From the NCBI RefSeq assembly GCF_019393635.1, contig NC_057863.1, forward strand, positions 622,909,791 to 622,973,790: DNA of 64,000 nucleotides, written 5' to 3'. This stretch comes from Dromiciops gliroides. Lineage: Eukaryota; Chordata; Mammalia; Microbiotheria; Microbiotheriidae. Shown here piece after piece: positions 25,301-37,600 of the stretch. The notes below the pieces were generated by a model. The model was not told the DNA's origin. It did no database searches and saw nothing but the letters and a program-made list of their open reading frames with translations. How positions within the stretch are numbered: position 1 is the stretch's first letter; every line of letters begins with the position of its first letter. The translations under genes were made by a program, and so were the position numbers.

Positions 25301-28300
25301 GTTGCTCCTCATGAACAACAGCCAGCCTGCTCTCCTTTCTGTGCCCTTGTACCTGCTGTCCTACAAGCCTGGACTGCTCACTTTCCTCACCTCCACCTCC
25401 CAGAATCCCTGGCTGTGGGCAGCTGGTGGCGCAGTGGACAGAGCACCGGCCCTGGATTCAGGAAGACCTGAGTTCAAATCCAGCCTCAGACACTTGACAC
25501 TTACTAGCCGTATGACCCTGGGCAAGTCACTTGACCTCATTGCCCCACCAAAAAAAAATCTTGCATTGTGAGGCAACTGGGGTTATTCAGGTCTTCCTGA
25601 ATCCAGGGCCGGTGCTTTATCCACTGTACCACCTAGCTGCCCCAACCCCCAGTTGCCTCACAAAAAAAAAGAAAGAAGGAAACAGGATCCCTGGCTGCCT
25701 TCAGACTCTGCTCAAATCCCACCTTCTGTAGGCCTCTCCTGGTTCCCCCGGTGATAAAGCCTTCTCCTGTAAGACTGCTTTCCATTTAACCTGTATGAAT
25801 CTTGTACTTAACTATTTCTTTACAAGTTGTCACCCCCATTGGAATAGAAACTCCCTTAAGGCAGGGCCCCCTTTTGTCCATCTTTGTACCCCCTGTGTTT
25901 AGCACATAGTAAGTAATAAATGATGCTGACTGGCCAGGAAGAAATAAGACTTGGCTCCTCTGGTCCAAAGGGCAGAGTCTGAGCTCTCTGATCGTCTTTC
26001 TGACTGTTGCTCTTTGGCACATTCATTAAGACTGATTTTCGGGGAAAAGTACAAAACATCAGGGATTGGTTTGACACTAACCTTAAACTCCCCAAAATTC
26101 AGCAACCCAGGGAGCTGGAAGGAACCCCAACTTCCAAACTGTATTCCAGAACGAAAGAAGTTCAGGGTGAACGTGGCAGACATGGAACAAAAGAGCTAAA
26201 GAAGAGGAAGAGAAGAAAAGAGAATTCAGAAGTGACAAGCTTGCCTTTCTGAGCAACATTTCCTCCCAGAAGTCAGGTGAGGAAAGAGAAGTAGGATGTG
26301 TGGTTCATACTACATTCAGCAAAGCTGAGTCACCTAGGAGAACCCCAAAGTTGGGGGCTAGGAATAGGAAGGTACTAATGGAAAGAGCCCTTGGTTCTAG
26401 CTGTGCACAGATGACTCCTTGCTGGGTACCCAGCCGAGGGGATTCTTTCTCAGACCCAGGGGGCACTTGAAGTCCCTTCCAGGCCTGGGAGTCTGTGTTC
26501 CTGGTCAGGAGACAGACCTGACAGTGATGCAGTAGCTGCACCTACGAGGCTCAAGTCCCTATCTAAGTCATGGGGTTGCTGAGAGGACAAAATGAGAGGA
26601 GGGATTTTTGTAAAGTGCTCCGAAATGACATTTTCCAAGCAGCATTTGTTCTTCCCAGGCCAATGCCTGAGGCTGTGAGTACCTATGCCAAAGCCAGAGG
26701 CTGATTCCCTCTTATTCATCTCCTCTGGTCTCCCCAGAGCTCCACAGTGGCCAAGTACAGAACAAAGAGCAGTGAATTCAATGCTCTGTAATAACCATAT
26801 TGCTGGGGGGGGGGGGGGGACTTCTGTTTTAGTCAAACCCAGGAGATGAAGTAAGTGCTATCTTGGCTGCTAAGGCCTCAGGTGTCCAGCCTCACAGTCA
26901 GTTCACAGAGTAGCCCACATTTCAAAGCCACTTTTTACCACTTTCCAAGTGAGTCCCTGGTTCCAGAAGGACGAGCCCTCTTCCAGGCTGAAGAGGGTGC
27001 CCCCAATGGGCGCCCCGAAAGCCGCGGCAACTCCTGCAGCTGCACCTGCTGACACAAAGTCTCGCTTGTCTCTAAGTGGGAAAGGAAAGGAAGAAATGTG
27101 ACACCTGGAGATGGTTCAGGACATGGAAGCCAACGATACAACACATTCCCTTATGCTAATTAACGTGGGGGTGATTTGATCTCACATTTGAGTAGGCAGT
27201 AGGGGATTGTGAGGTGGGGATTCCTATGCATGTACCACCTGAGGGGAAGAGTTCCCAGCACCCATCTGGAGGCTCCCTTCTTACAGAAGAGCTCTCTGGC
27301 AAAGCAAAATCATCCTCCCAACCTAAATGTTCCAATCATTTCTCATCAACTGACACCTCAAGAGATAGACGAAAGATGTTCTGGAATCAAAAACCCAACA
27401 TCTTTCTCACCACATCTGCCTTTCCCAAAACCTCTGCATCAATCTTCACTAATGCAGATGTCAAAGCCCTATTTCCAGAGAAAGAGCTGAATGAACGCTA
27501 AGGATGGAGAAGACAGAGAACACATCTCTGGACCATCATAAAGACTCTGTGTGCGAAAGTGAGAATTATCTCTACAGCAGAGGTGTCAAACACGGTGAGG
27601 CCCACAATAGAAGCACAATTCAGATATAAGTTGGAAATATTTAACAAAATATAAAGCATATACAAAAAAATACAATAATAAATAAAATACAAAATAAATA
27701 TACAATAAATAAAATAATATTACATTTTAAAACAAAGTCAATAGGTGGTCCACAGGGATCCTACTACAATTTTGTGGCCACCATTTCTGTTTGAGTTTGA
27801 CTCCACTCATCTATAGCATATTTTAAATTTTGGATCATTTCCCCCTCTACTGCCCTCCATGCTTTTTGGCCTGGGGTCCCGTCATTAACTTAAGCACTTT
27901 GTTTGCTATTTCTAGAAGAGCAATTTCCCATTCCCTTCATACCTGTCACTTCGAAAATAGGGGAAGTTAAACTGGATTTTCCGCAAAGAGATGCTCTGGA
28001 ACTGAAAACAGGAGAAAAATTCAGACTAGGGAATTCAGGGGGCCTGAAACTACATGTCACAGTCAAATGCCATAGGAATCACCTTCAAACTCATTCTTTT
28101 ATCCTATGTACAACTACACAGGATATAGTAAGAATAAACAGTAAGTAACCTGGTGAAAACATTTGCTTTAGGAGGGACTAAAGGCAGCGCCTTAACTTCT
28201 AGGGCCATCTGTCCTGGGTGGCCCTAGAAGGAGAAGAATTCAAAATGGCTGCCCCAGCACAGAAGTAGCTCCTCTTAGGGGACTTTGCTGCCAGGAGGCC

Positions 28301-31300
28301 TCATTTGTCACTCTGTGAATCAGTGTTCATCCAGGTGTCCTGCTGTCCTCCCATCCCAGAACTAAGGCCTCTTGTTCCCTTTTAGCTCATTGATGAGCTG
28401 CATCTGACTAGTGGTGGCTCTTTCCTGAGCAGCTGAGATGGTGCTTTATTAAAGAATGAACTCCAAGAGAAGGCAGTCCTTCACTCCCCTCCATCACTGG
28501 GGAGTCAGAGAGCCATCTCTCATCAGTACCTGAATTAGTCTAGAAATCACGGCTTACAAGAATTGGAGGTTTCTCAAACTGGGCTAATCCCAAGATAACC
28601 CTCCCCCTGAAAACCCCCTAAAGCAATCATTCCCCTCCGCTGTGCAGTCTTAGCACTGAGCTTGGCATCATAAGGTTCCATGTATTCACGAGGCGCCCAG
28701 CCCCGGCTTGAGGGAATGCTGTTTGCTCTCACATAGAGAGACTCTAAGTGACTCATTCTGAGAGAGAGTAAAGCTTGTGATTCCGGTGTCTTTCAATCTC
28801 ACTTAATGACCTAGAACAAGAAACTCATCTTACTCAACCCAAGCTGATACCAGGAAGTTCAAATCCAGTGGGAGAGTCTCCACAGAATATTCCCAGCCAA
28901 TCAGGGCTGATGATTTCTCTCCCTCTTCCTCGATGTACAACATGAATGTATTCATCTGGAGTCCCCCCTTCTTCTCTTCTGTTCTGTCTCTGACTATGGG
29001 GCAGTCCTCCTGATTGAGGACGACCCCTCTACTTGTGTCCTTTTTTCATACCCCCTTCTACTGTCTCTGCTCCTTTGCTCATCTCCAATCTCTGGCCACC
29101 TTGCACAACACCTACAAACATGCCCGAGTTTCCCCATTGTCTTCATCTCCTCCTCTGGCCTGCCTTTCTACCTCAGCACACAACTGGTGCTGATCTCCCC
29201 AACATTACCGAGGATCTTTCTTTCTCATTCCTCTCTCTGAGGCTCTTTTCTCAGTCCTCACTCTTGCTGGCTTCTCAGAAGCACTTGGCACTACTGACTA
29301 CTCCCCACCTCCCACATACTTTTTCTTCCATGAGTTTTTGAGATGCTGCTTTCTCCTGAGTCTCCTCCCACCCATCTGGCTGCTCTTCAGTCTCATCACC
29401 CACGTCATGCCTGCTAACCATGGCGGTCCACCAAGGATGCCTGTTCATCTTCTCTTCTCTCTCTACAACCTCTGTTTCAATAAGTTCATCAGTTTCATCT
29501 GCTAAATTATCCCTGTGGAAATGGCTCCCAGATCTACTGCTCAAGATCTCACCCCTGCCTAACCCAATGGCCTGCTGGGCAGCTCCAGATGGCGATCCCC
29601 CAAGGAGTCAAACTTGCCTTCTAAGCCACTCCTCCTTCACCCAGGGACGAAGCCCATGAATCATCCCTGATGCTGCTTCACTGTCCCTCACCACCCCAGC
29701 CCGGGTGATCTGCACCCACAACATCCGGCTCCTCTGACTCCTGTGTCCACTCCCGTCCAATCACTCAGTTAACTGAAGTGGCTTCCTAAGTGGATCTAAT
29801 TGGACCTAAGTGGCAGGAGCCAGTCTCTGCCCGCTCTAATCTGTTCTCCAAATGGCTACCAAAGCAAGCTTCCTAAAGAGCAACACTGGCCATGTCGCTT
29901 GCCTTTTCAGAGACTTCAGGGGGGTCCCTTGTCTCTAGAATAAAGTACAGACTCCACCAATCACATTTAACACCTTTCATAAGCTGGCTCCCGCCTTCTT
30001 TTCCAGGCTTATTTCAAGTTATTCCCCATCGCACCAAAGGGGCACCTCCAAACTCAGCATTTCATTTCCTAACTCCACATGCTTGCAGAGGTGTGCTCCC
30101 CACGCCCTCTCAGGCCTAGAAGCTCCCAGAATTCCTAGCCTCCTTCCCAGCTTAGCTCAGATGCCATCTTCCTTTCCTAATCCCTTGGTCTTTAGTTCTC
30201 TCTCTCTTTCTCCTTTTCTCCTTCCTCCCCATTCCTTTCTCTCCTCTCTCCTCCTCCCTCCTCTATCCCCTCCAATTGTCTCTAGATACTTTTCTCTTTA
30301 CAAGCGGTATCTCCCTAGTAGAATGGAAGCTCCTTCCCAAGGCTAGAAATGGATTCTAGTTTTGTGCCTACTCTTGCTAAGCCCTTAATAAATGATTGTT
30401 TGGCTGGATTAAGCCTGGGTCCCACCTGTCTTTCCAGCTTGATTTCACAAGACTCCCTCACAAATTAGGACAAAAGGCTCTTGGGAGAATCATTGCTTAC
30501 CTGAGGGAGTCCAGCACCCACAACTGCACCGCTGTGAATCATGGGACCCTCCTTCCCTACAAAGAGCCCTAAGAATAAGTTTTAAAAAATGGGGAAATCA
30601 TTACGAGACTGAAGAAAGTGGTGCCATAAGAAACAGTTAACAGTGACATTCCAAGGCTTTACAAAAGGAACTGTGGGATGATTCACCAAAAGTACCACGT
30701 AAAGCCATGTTGTAGGGTTTAGAGGAAATTTCCATCATGCCACAAATGCCTAAAAATGAACTCCATCAAACAGGAGGACAGTCGGCTAATTTAAAATAGT
30801 GGCGGGGGGGCAGCTAGATGGCGAAGTGGTTAAAGCACCCGCCCTGGATTCAGGAGTACCTGAATTCAAATCCGGCCTCAGACACTTGACACTTGCTAGC
30901 TGTGTGACTATGGACAAGTCACTTAACCCCCATTGCCTAAAAAATAAAATAAAAAAATAAAATAAAATAGTGGCGGGAAATGACTTGTGGTGGAAAAGGC
31001 TCTGCACATTCAGAAAAAGAACCATGGAGTCTGAATGCAGACTGAAGCAGACTATTTTCGCTTTTGTTGTTGCTTTTTTGTTATTGTTCTTGTTTGTTCT
31101 TTCTTGCATTTTTTTCCCCTTCTGTTCTGATTCTCTTCTTACAACATGACTAGTGTAGAAATATGTTAAACATAATAGTAATGTATAAACTATGTCAAAT
31201 TGTTTGCTGTCCGGGGGAGGGGGGGGAATTTGGAATTCAAAAAAATATCTTTACATGTAATTGGAAAAAAAAAATTGAAAAAATAAAATAAAATAAGTGG

Positions 31301-34300
31301 CGGGACACTCGAGAATTCCGTGTGGTTTATCTGCAATAACATTACTGAAATTCATGGGTTTACATCAGTGAACCTCTCGATGATCACTGTCTTACTCTTC
31401 TCTCTGACACCTCCCGAGGACAAAACAAAAGCAAACACAAGAACCCTCCTCACCTCCAGCCACGCTGAAGAGCACGCCCAAGGCCTTGCATGCCAGGGTT
31501 CGAAGACGGACAATGCCAGGCACCTTCACGCCATTCAGGTAACATTTGATCTCTGGAATCCCAGAACCAGCTGCCACTGGCTGCCAAGACAAGGTGAGTG
31601 CACACCATACACTTAAATCCCATCCTATCAGCCATCAGGCTATGGTGCAGCATGATGACAGAGGAAAGGAACAATCACAGCAGACCACTTCTGCGTGGAG
31701 GTTTCAAGTTAGCAAAGTGCTAGGACCTCACCAGAGCTATGGGATCTGGGAAGCTTACAAGGGAGAAATGCTTTACAGGTCATTAGCCCAGGCTCTCCTT
31801 TTCTCCCAGGTCACAGAGGCTCACTCCTCAGCCTGGAAGTCCGTGCCATCCCTGGTTTTCTCACCCTGCAAATACCCCCGTCCCTGCAGTCCTTTCCTCT
31901 GAATGGCTGGTTCCTCTCAGAATCTCCATTTTAAGGGAAAAAAAAACACCCAATCCCACCCAGGCCACCCACGTCTTCATTTCTCCCCAGAATTCAATCT
32001 TGACCCTCTAGACTTTCTCGACTGCTCTTCTGTCCACTCCCGATTTGTCAGCTTCCTTACATGTGTTGTCTTCCCCCATTAAAAGCTAAGCTCAAGGGCA
32101 GGGACTTTCTTTCGACTTGTCTTCACTTAGCCAAGTACCCAGAACACAGTAAGTGCTTAATAAATGCTTTGTTGATCCTCAGCAACCAAATGCCATCGGT
32201 CTTTTAAGCAAAGGCTCATTCACTTCTAAATCAGTTCATCAAGGTGCTGGGGAAATTCCCTCCACTTCCCTTCTATAGCTCTGCTAGGTTCCACGCTCCT
32301 GATGCCCCTGGTGTCCTTCCCCCAGCACCCTTTCTGTCTTTTCCCATTAGACTGTAAGCTCCCTAAGGGCAGGGACTGTCTTTCCTTTTCTTATTTGTAA
32401 CCAGAGTGCTTAGCACATGCCTGGCACACAGTAGGCACTTTTAAATGTTTAAAGAACTGAGCTGAAAAACTGCCCTGATGAAAGCTCTCACAAGCCACAA
32501 GTCTTCTTACCTCAATCAGGACAAGCAGACTGGCTAAGAAGACAAAGGTCAGGTTAAAGCCGAGAAGCTCAAGGAGAGAGAGAGCGAGGCATCCTTTCTC
32601 ACTGCACTCCTCGACCGCTGCAGTCTGGGTCAAGGAAGATGTGACTGCCCCCCTGGTGGCACAGCCATGGGGCTGTCAGCTCCCCAGTGGCGTGTCTGCT
32701 GTACTCCGGCTGGAGATGGCTTCTGATCCTCACCTCCAGGTGGCTCTCTGACCCTGGCAGGGCTGTGACTATGTATTTCAGGGGCAGAGAAGAACACTAA
32801 GACTGAGCAAACGCCTTTCAACCCCTTCCTCTTCACCATGATGATAGGAGCCAGAACTCACACCAGATGTGGCCGGTGCTCATTTACAAAGGGGAGACTG
32901 CAATCCAATTACTCAATGGAACAACTGAAGAGGTTATATTTTTAGAAAGGGAGTAGGGAAAGCCCTCAGGGGAGGAGGCCACAGTCCAAAGCAGCAGACA
33001 AAGGAGCATAAAGGTCATACAGCCACAGGACTGAGTGAAGATTGGGGAAAAGCTATCTGTCCTTTGCACCAGGACCCAACGCATTTGGGATCATCCATCA
33101 CCACAAGGGGGGTGGGGGAGGCGGGGGGCTACCAACTATTCTCTGGTGGATCTGTTACGGGACAGCTCAGTCATTCTTTTTTTCTTTTTTAAAATAAAAG
33201 TATTTATTTTAAAGATTCAACTGACTTTTTTTTTTAGGGCAATGAGGGTTAATTGACTTGCCCAGGGTCACACAGCTAGTAAGTATCAAGTGTCTGAGGC
33301 CAGATTTGAATTCAGGTCCTCCTGAATCCAGGGTCAGCACTTTATCCACTGCACCACCTAGCTGCCCCTATTTTAAAGATTTAAAAATTTTTGAGTTCCA
33401 AATTTCTCCTTCTTACCCACCCCTCTTCTACCCCACTGAGAAAGCAAGCAAAATTATTTCAATTATACATATGAAATAATTCAAACCACATTTAGATATT
33501 ATCCATCTTACAAAAAAAAGCAACAACAAAAAATAAAGCGAGAAGTTATACTAGAATTTGCACTCGGAGTTCAGCAATTCTCTCTCCAGTCGTCATTCTT
33601 TTTTTTTTTTTTAATTTCAGGGCACTGAGGGTTAAGTGACTTGCCCAGGGTCACACAGCTAGTAAATGTCAAGTACCAGTCATTCTTTAAGAAACTTGTT
33701 CTTGTAATTCCAAGGCCCTGGGATGAAAAATGCTCTCCCCCTCCAGAGAGAGAACTGATCACCTCTAAGTGCAGATGGAAGCAGACTTTTTTCACTTCTT
33801 TTATTCTTCTTGTCTGGTTTGTATGTGTTTTCTTTTGCAACCTGGCTAATATGGAAATGTCTCATACGACTTCATATGTGTCACTGATACCATATTGCTT
33901 GCCTTCTCAATGGGAGGGAAAGGAGAAAAGGAGAGAATCTGGGACTCAACATTTAAAAAAATAAATGTTAAAAATCATTGAGAATGTAATTGGAAAGTAT
34001 TTAGCAAAATAAACATATTTAAAAAAAAAAAAGAAACTGGGGGCAGCTAGGTGGCACAGTGGATAAAGCACCAGCCCTGGATTCAGGAGTACCTGAGTTC
34101 AAATCCAGCCTCAGACACTTGACACTTACTAGCTGTGTGACCCTGGGAAAGTCACTTAACCCCCATTGCCCCGCAAAAAAAAAAAAAAAAAAAAAAAAAC
34201 AATTTATTTTTCCTTTCAAAGCTTTAAATCCCCCAATAACCTCCAAGCATCACTTTGCTGTTACAGATCTTCCTGTCATTGTGGGAAGCCTGCTGAGACA

Positions 34301-34583
34301 CTGACTGGGGGCACACATCTAAAAGACAAATGCTAATAAACAGTACCATGAAAGAAACTCCAGTAACATCAGAAATCATGAAAAGGATACAAGCTTGTAC
34401 AACTCGGAACTTGAGCTGGGTGAAGAGTCGTACAAAGAAGTCCACAAAGAGGCCCACCTGTCAATAACAAGGGAAGCATTCAATCATCTTCCTTTCTTCA
34501 GTCCTCAACTTGGAGGGAAAGGATCTAAATTCAAATCCTGCACATGTGATCTTGGGTGAGTCACTTGGTGTCTCTGGGCCTAG

Positions 34584-34645
<62 letters not shown>

Positions 34646-37600
34646 AGAGAGAGAGAGAGAGAGAGGGAGGGAACAAACCCTCTTCAGGTTTAATGACAAG
34701 AAACCACCAGTTACAATTCCTACTAGGAATAACATAGGCTCTAGTTTCACCATTTGCTTTTTAGCATGCGATATCCCTGGGGGCTCCCTGAGGATAGCTA
34801 GGAAGCACTGCCTGTCCAACCCCTACCCACAATCCTCTGCCACCTGGGCAGTAAACAGACAGTGTGTGAGGTGGGGCATAGACTGTCAGGTTTCCTCTCT
34901 GCTCCCTGTTCCTCCACCACAATAGCTTTTGTCTGTGCCTCTCCTTCCAGCACCATAGCTGCCCTCTTCTCCTTCCATAAATATGTATCTGACCTTCCTT
35001 CCCGGACCATAAGCTCTTTGAAGGTAAGAACCAGGTCTTGGTTATTTTTGTGTCGTCAACAGCACCAGGAAGCTGCTGCATGTAGTCAGCACTCAAATAT
35101 CTGGTGAATGATTATTTTTGCCAATCGTCCTCTAAATTAAAGGAAGGACTTCATTCATCTAATCGTCTTGGCCAAAGTGAACAAACAGTAACAACCAAAT
35201 GGCTGTGAGAAAATAATGGGATTTGGCAGATACTCAAAGGCTTACCTGGAGATTAATCTAAACTGACTGAATTGAGTGAGAGTGATTGACTTTGCTGATT
35301 AGCCTATTTCAAGTTAATTAGGCTGTAACCACACCAGCTGGCCTTTAAGAAGGTATTGTTCCCAGAAGCTAAGGACTTTGAACTCAACTGGAGACCACCT
35401 TCAAGTCCAGTGAAGCAATGGATTTGGAGGATGCCAACCAATCAGCTTGAAGCAGTGTGTAAGGCCCGCCTCTGCTCCTGACCTATCAAGAGCTTCCACA
35501 CTCAGTTTGAGAGGAGTTGGCGGTTGAAGCAGGCTCGTGGTGGAGGAGCTGAGGAAGAACCAGACCGGGCTGGAACTCTAGGCTAAATAGGCCTTTTCTT
35601 AACTTTCTGAACTCCACGTGTTCTTTTTCACTAATACCTATGCTTTAATAAATGCTTAATGCTCAAAGACTGGTGCTAAAGCTTCTCATTTAAGGCGACC
35701 ACACATTAGATTTTTTTAGACAACACATTTAGATTTTAAACATCACATGGCCATGGTTGTGCTGTAAGAGAAGGACATGCTCTTTCCTCACAAGAACACC
35801 TCAGCAACTATGAGACCCTGGCCAACAATCAAGCATTTAGGAAATGCTACATGTTTAAGGTACACTGAGAGCAGGGCCGGTCTCCAAGTTATACAACACT
35901 TTGTGTATAGAAGTCTATCTAGTTCAAAAAGCCAGAGGACTATAAAAACCCCATTGTGGGGCACAGGCTATCCTCCTCCCACAACAAGCCTCCTCTTTAG
36001 ATCACTGGTTTGAGGCTAACTCCCTGCTTAATCTCACTCCCAAGCCTGAAGTTCTTACCAGGCCAGTGGAGACTCCAATAGCAAACACCATTATCCATTT
36101 CACCACCTCATACCTTCGACCTTTCTGTGTAGAGAAAAACAGCAGCTCATTAAACAGACACACACACACACACACACACACAAGTGCCCCCAAGAAAGTA
36201 TGCCTGCCACCCCAGGGAATCTCACGCTACCTTATCATCCATGCTTTCCAGCACTTCCAGGTAGGGGTCATTGATACAACGGTCATAGTCCAAACTCTGA
36301 AAGAACGACACACGAAGAGAATAGCAAAGTCAGGCCTAAACATGGCAGGAAGAAGAACAAGGCCTAGAAAGGGCCTCCTAGAGACTCCTGGGCTAGCACT
36401 GCACAAGTCAGAAGATGTTAAATTGGCCTTCTAGTATTTTTGCAAGATCTTCTAACTTTACTCTCTTCTTTGTGGGGATGAGGGCCTAGAGGGCTTTGAA
36501 CACTGTAGATACTGCCATATTCTGTTCATGTACTGGTGAGTTTTGCTGAATTCTTTTTCATTTCTTTTTAAGCTTTTATTACTAAAGATTACTCAGATAG
36601 GAGGGAGATTTACTTGATTTGTTTGTTTGTTTGTTTTTTTGGGGTGAGGCAACTGGGGTTAAGTGACTTGCCCAGGGTCACACAGCTAGTAAGTGTTAAG
36701 TGTCTGAGGTCGGATTTGAACTCAGGTATTCCTGAATCCAGGGCTGGTGCTCTATCCACTGTGCCACCTAGCTGCCCTGGGAGATTTACTTGTAAATGAA
36801 AATGACAAAATCAAAAGACATCAATAGGGGCAACTAGATGGTGCAGTGGATAGAGCACAGGCCCTGGAGTCAGGAGTACCTGAGTTCAAATGGAGCCTCG
36901 GACACTTAACACTTACTAGCTATGTGACCCTGGGCAAGTCACTTAACCCCAATTGCCTCACTAAAACAAAACAAAACAAAGAAAGACATCAATAACAGAT
37001 TTTTTTTTTTAGGAAATCAATTTGTCCTTTCATTTAACCAGAGTTTTCTTCTGCATTCAGGTTTTAGGGGGGAATATAAATAGGGAAATGAGAAGCCAGC
37101 CAGTCAACTGGCATTTATTAAGTGATTACTGTGTGTGTATAGTGGCAGTTAGGTGGCCGGATTCCAACCTGGCCTCAGACTCTTACTAGTTGGGTGATCC
37201 TGGGCAAATTGCTGAACCTCTGTTTGTCTTAAACCACTGGAGAAGGAAATGGCAAACCACTCCAGCATCTTTGCCAAGAAAACTCCATGGCCAGCCCTGG
37301 ATCACCATGGCCTATGGGGTCAGGATGAGTCCACATGACTAAACAACCCAGCAACAAGCACAGAGTGTCCGGCGCTGTGTTGGGAGGAAAGGAAAATGAG
37401 ATCGTGCCCTGGGGGAGCGCAGAGTCTAATGGGGGAGATAATGTGCCAGTGACTACCTGCTACCAGGCATATGCCTTGTAAACAGAGCATACCTGCTATG
37501 AGAAGGCACAGTGGGGGCTTGGGGAAGGAGGAGATGGAAAGGCCTACTGGAGAAGGCAGAAAATTTGGAGAAAGTATTTCTTTTTTTAAATAAACAAAAA

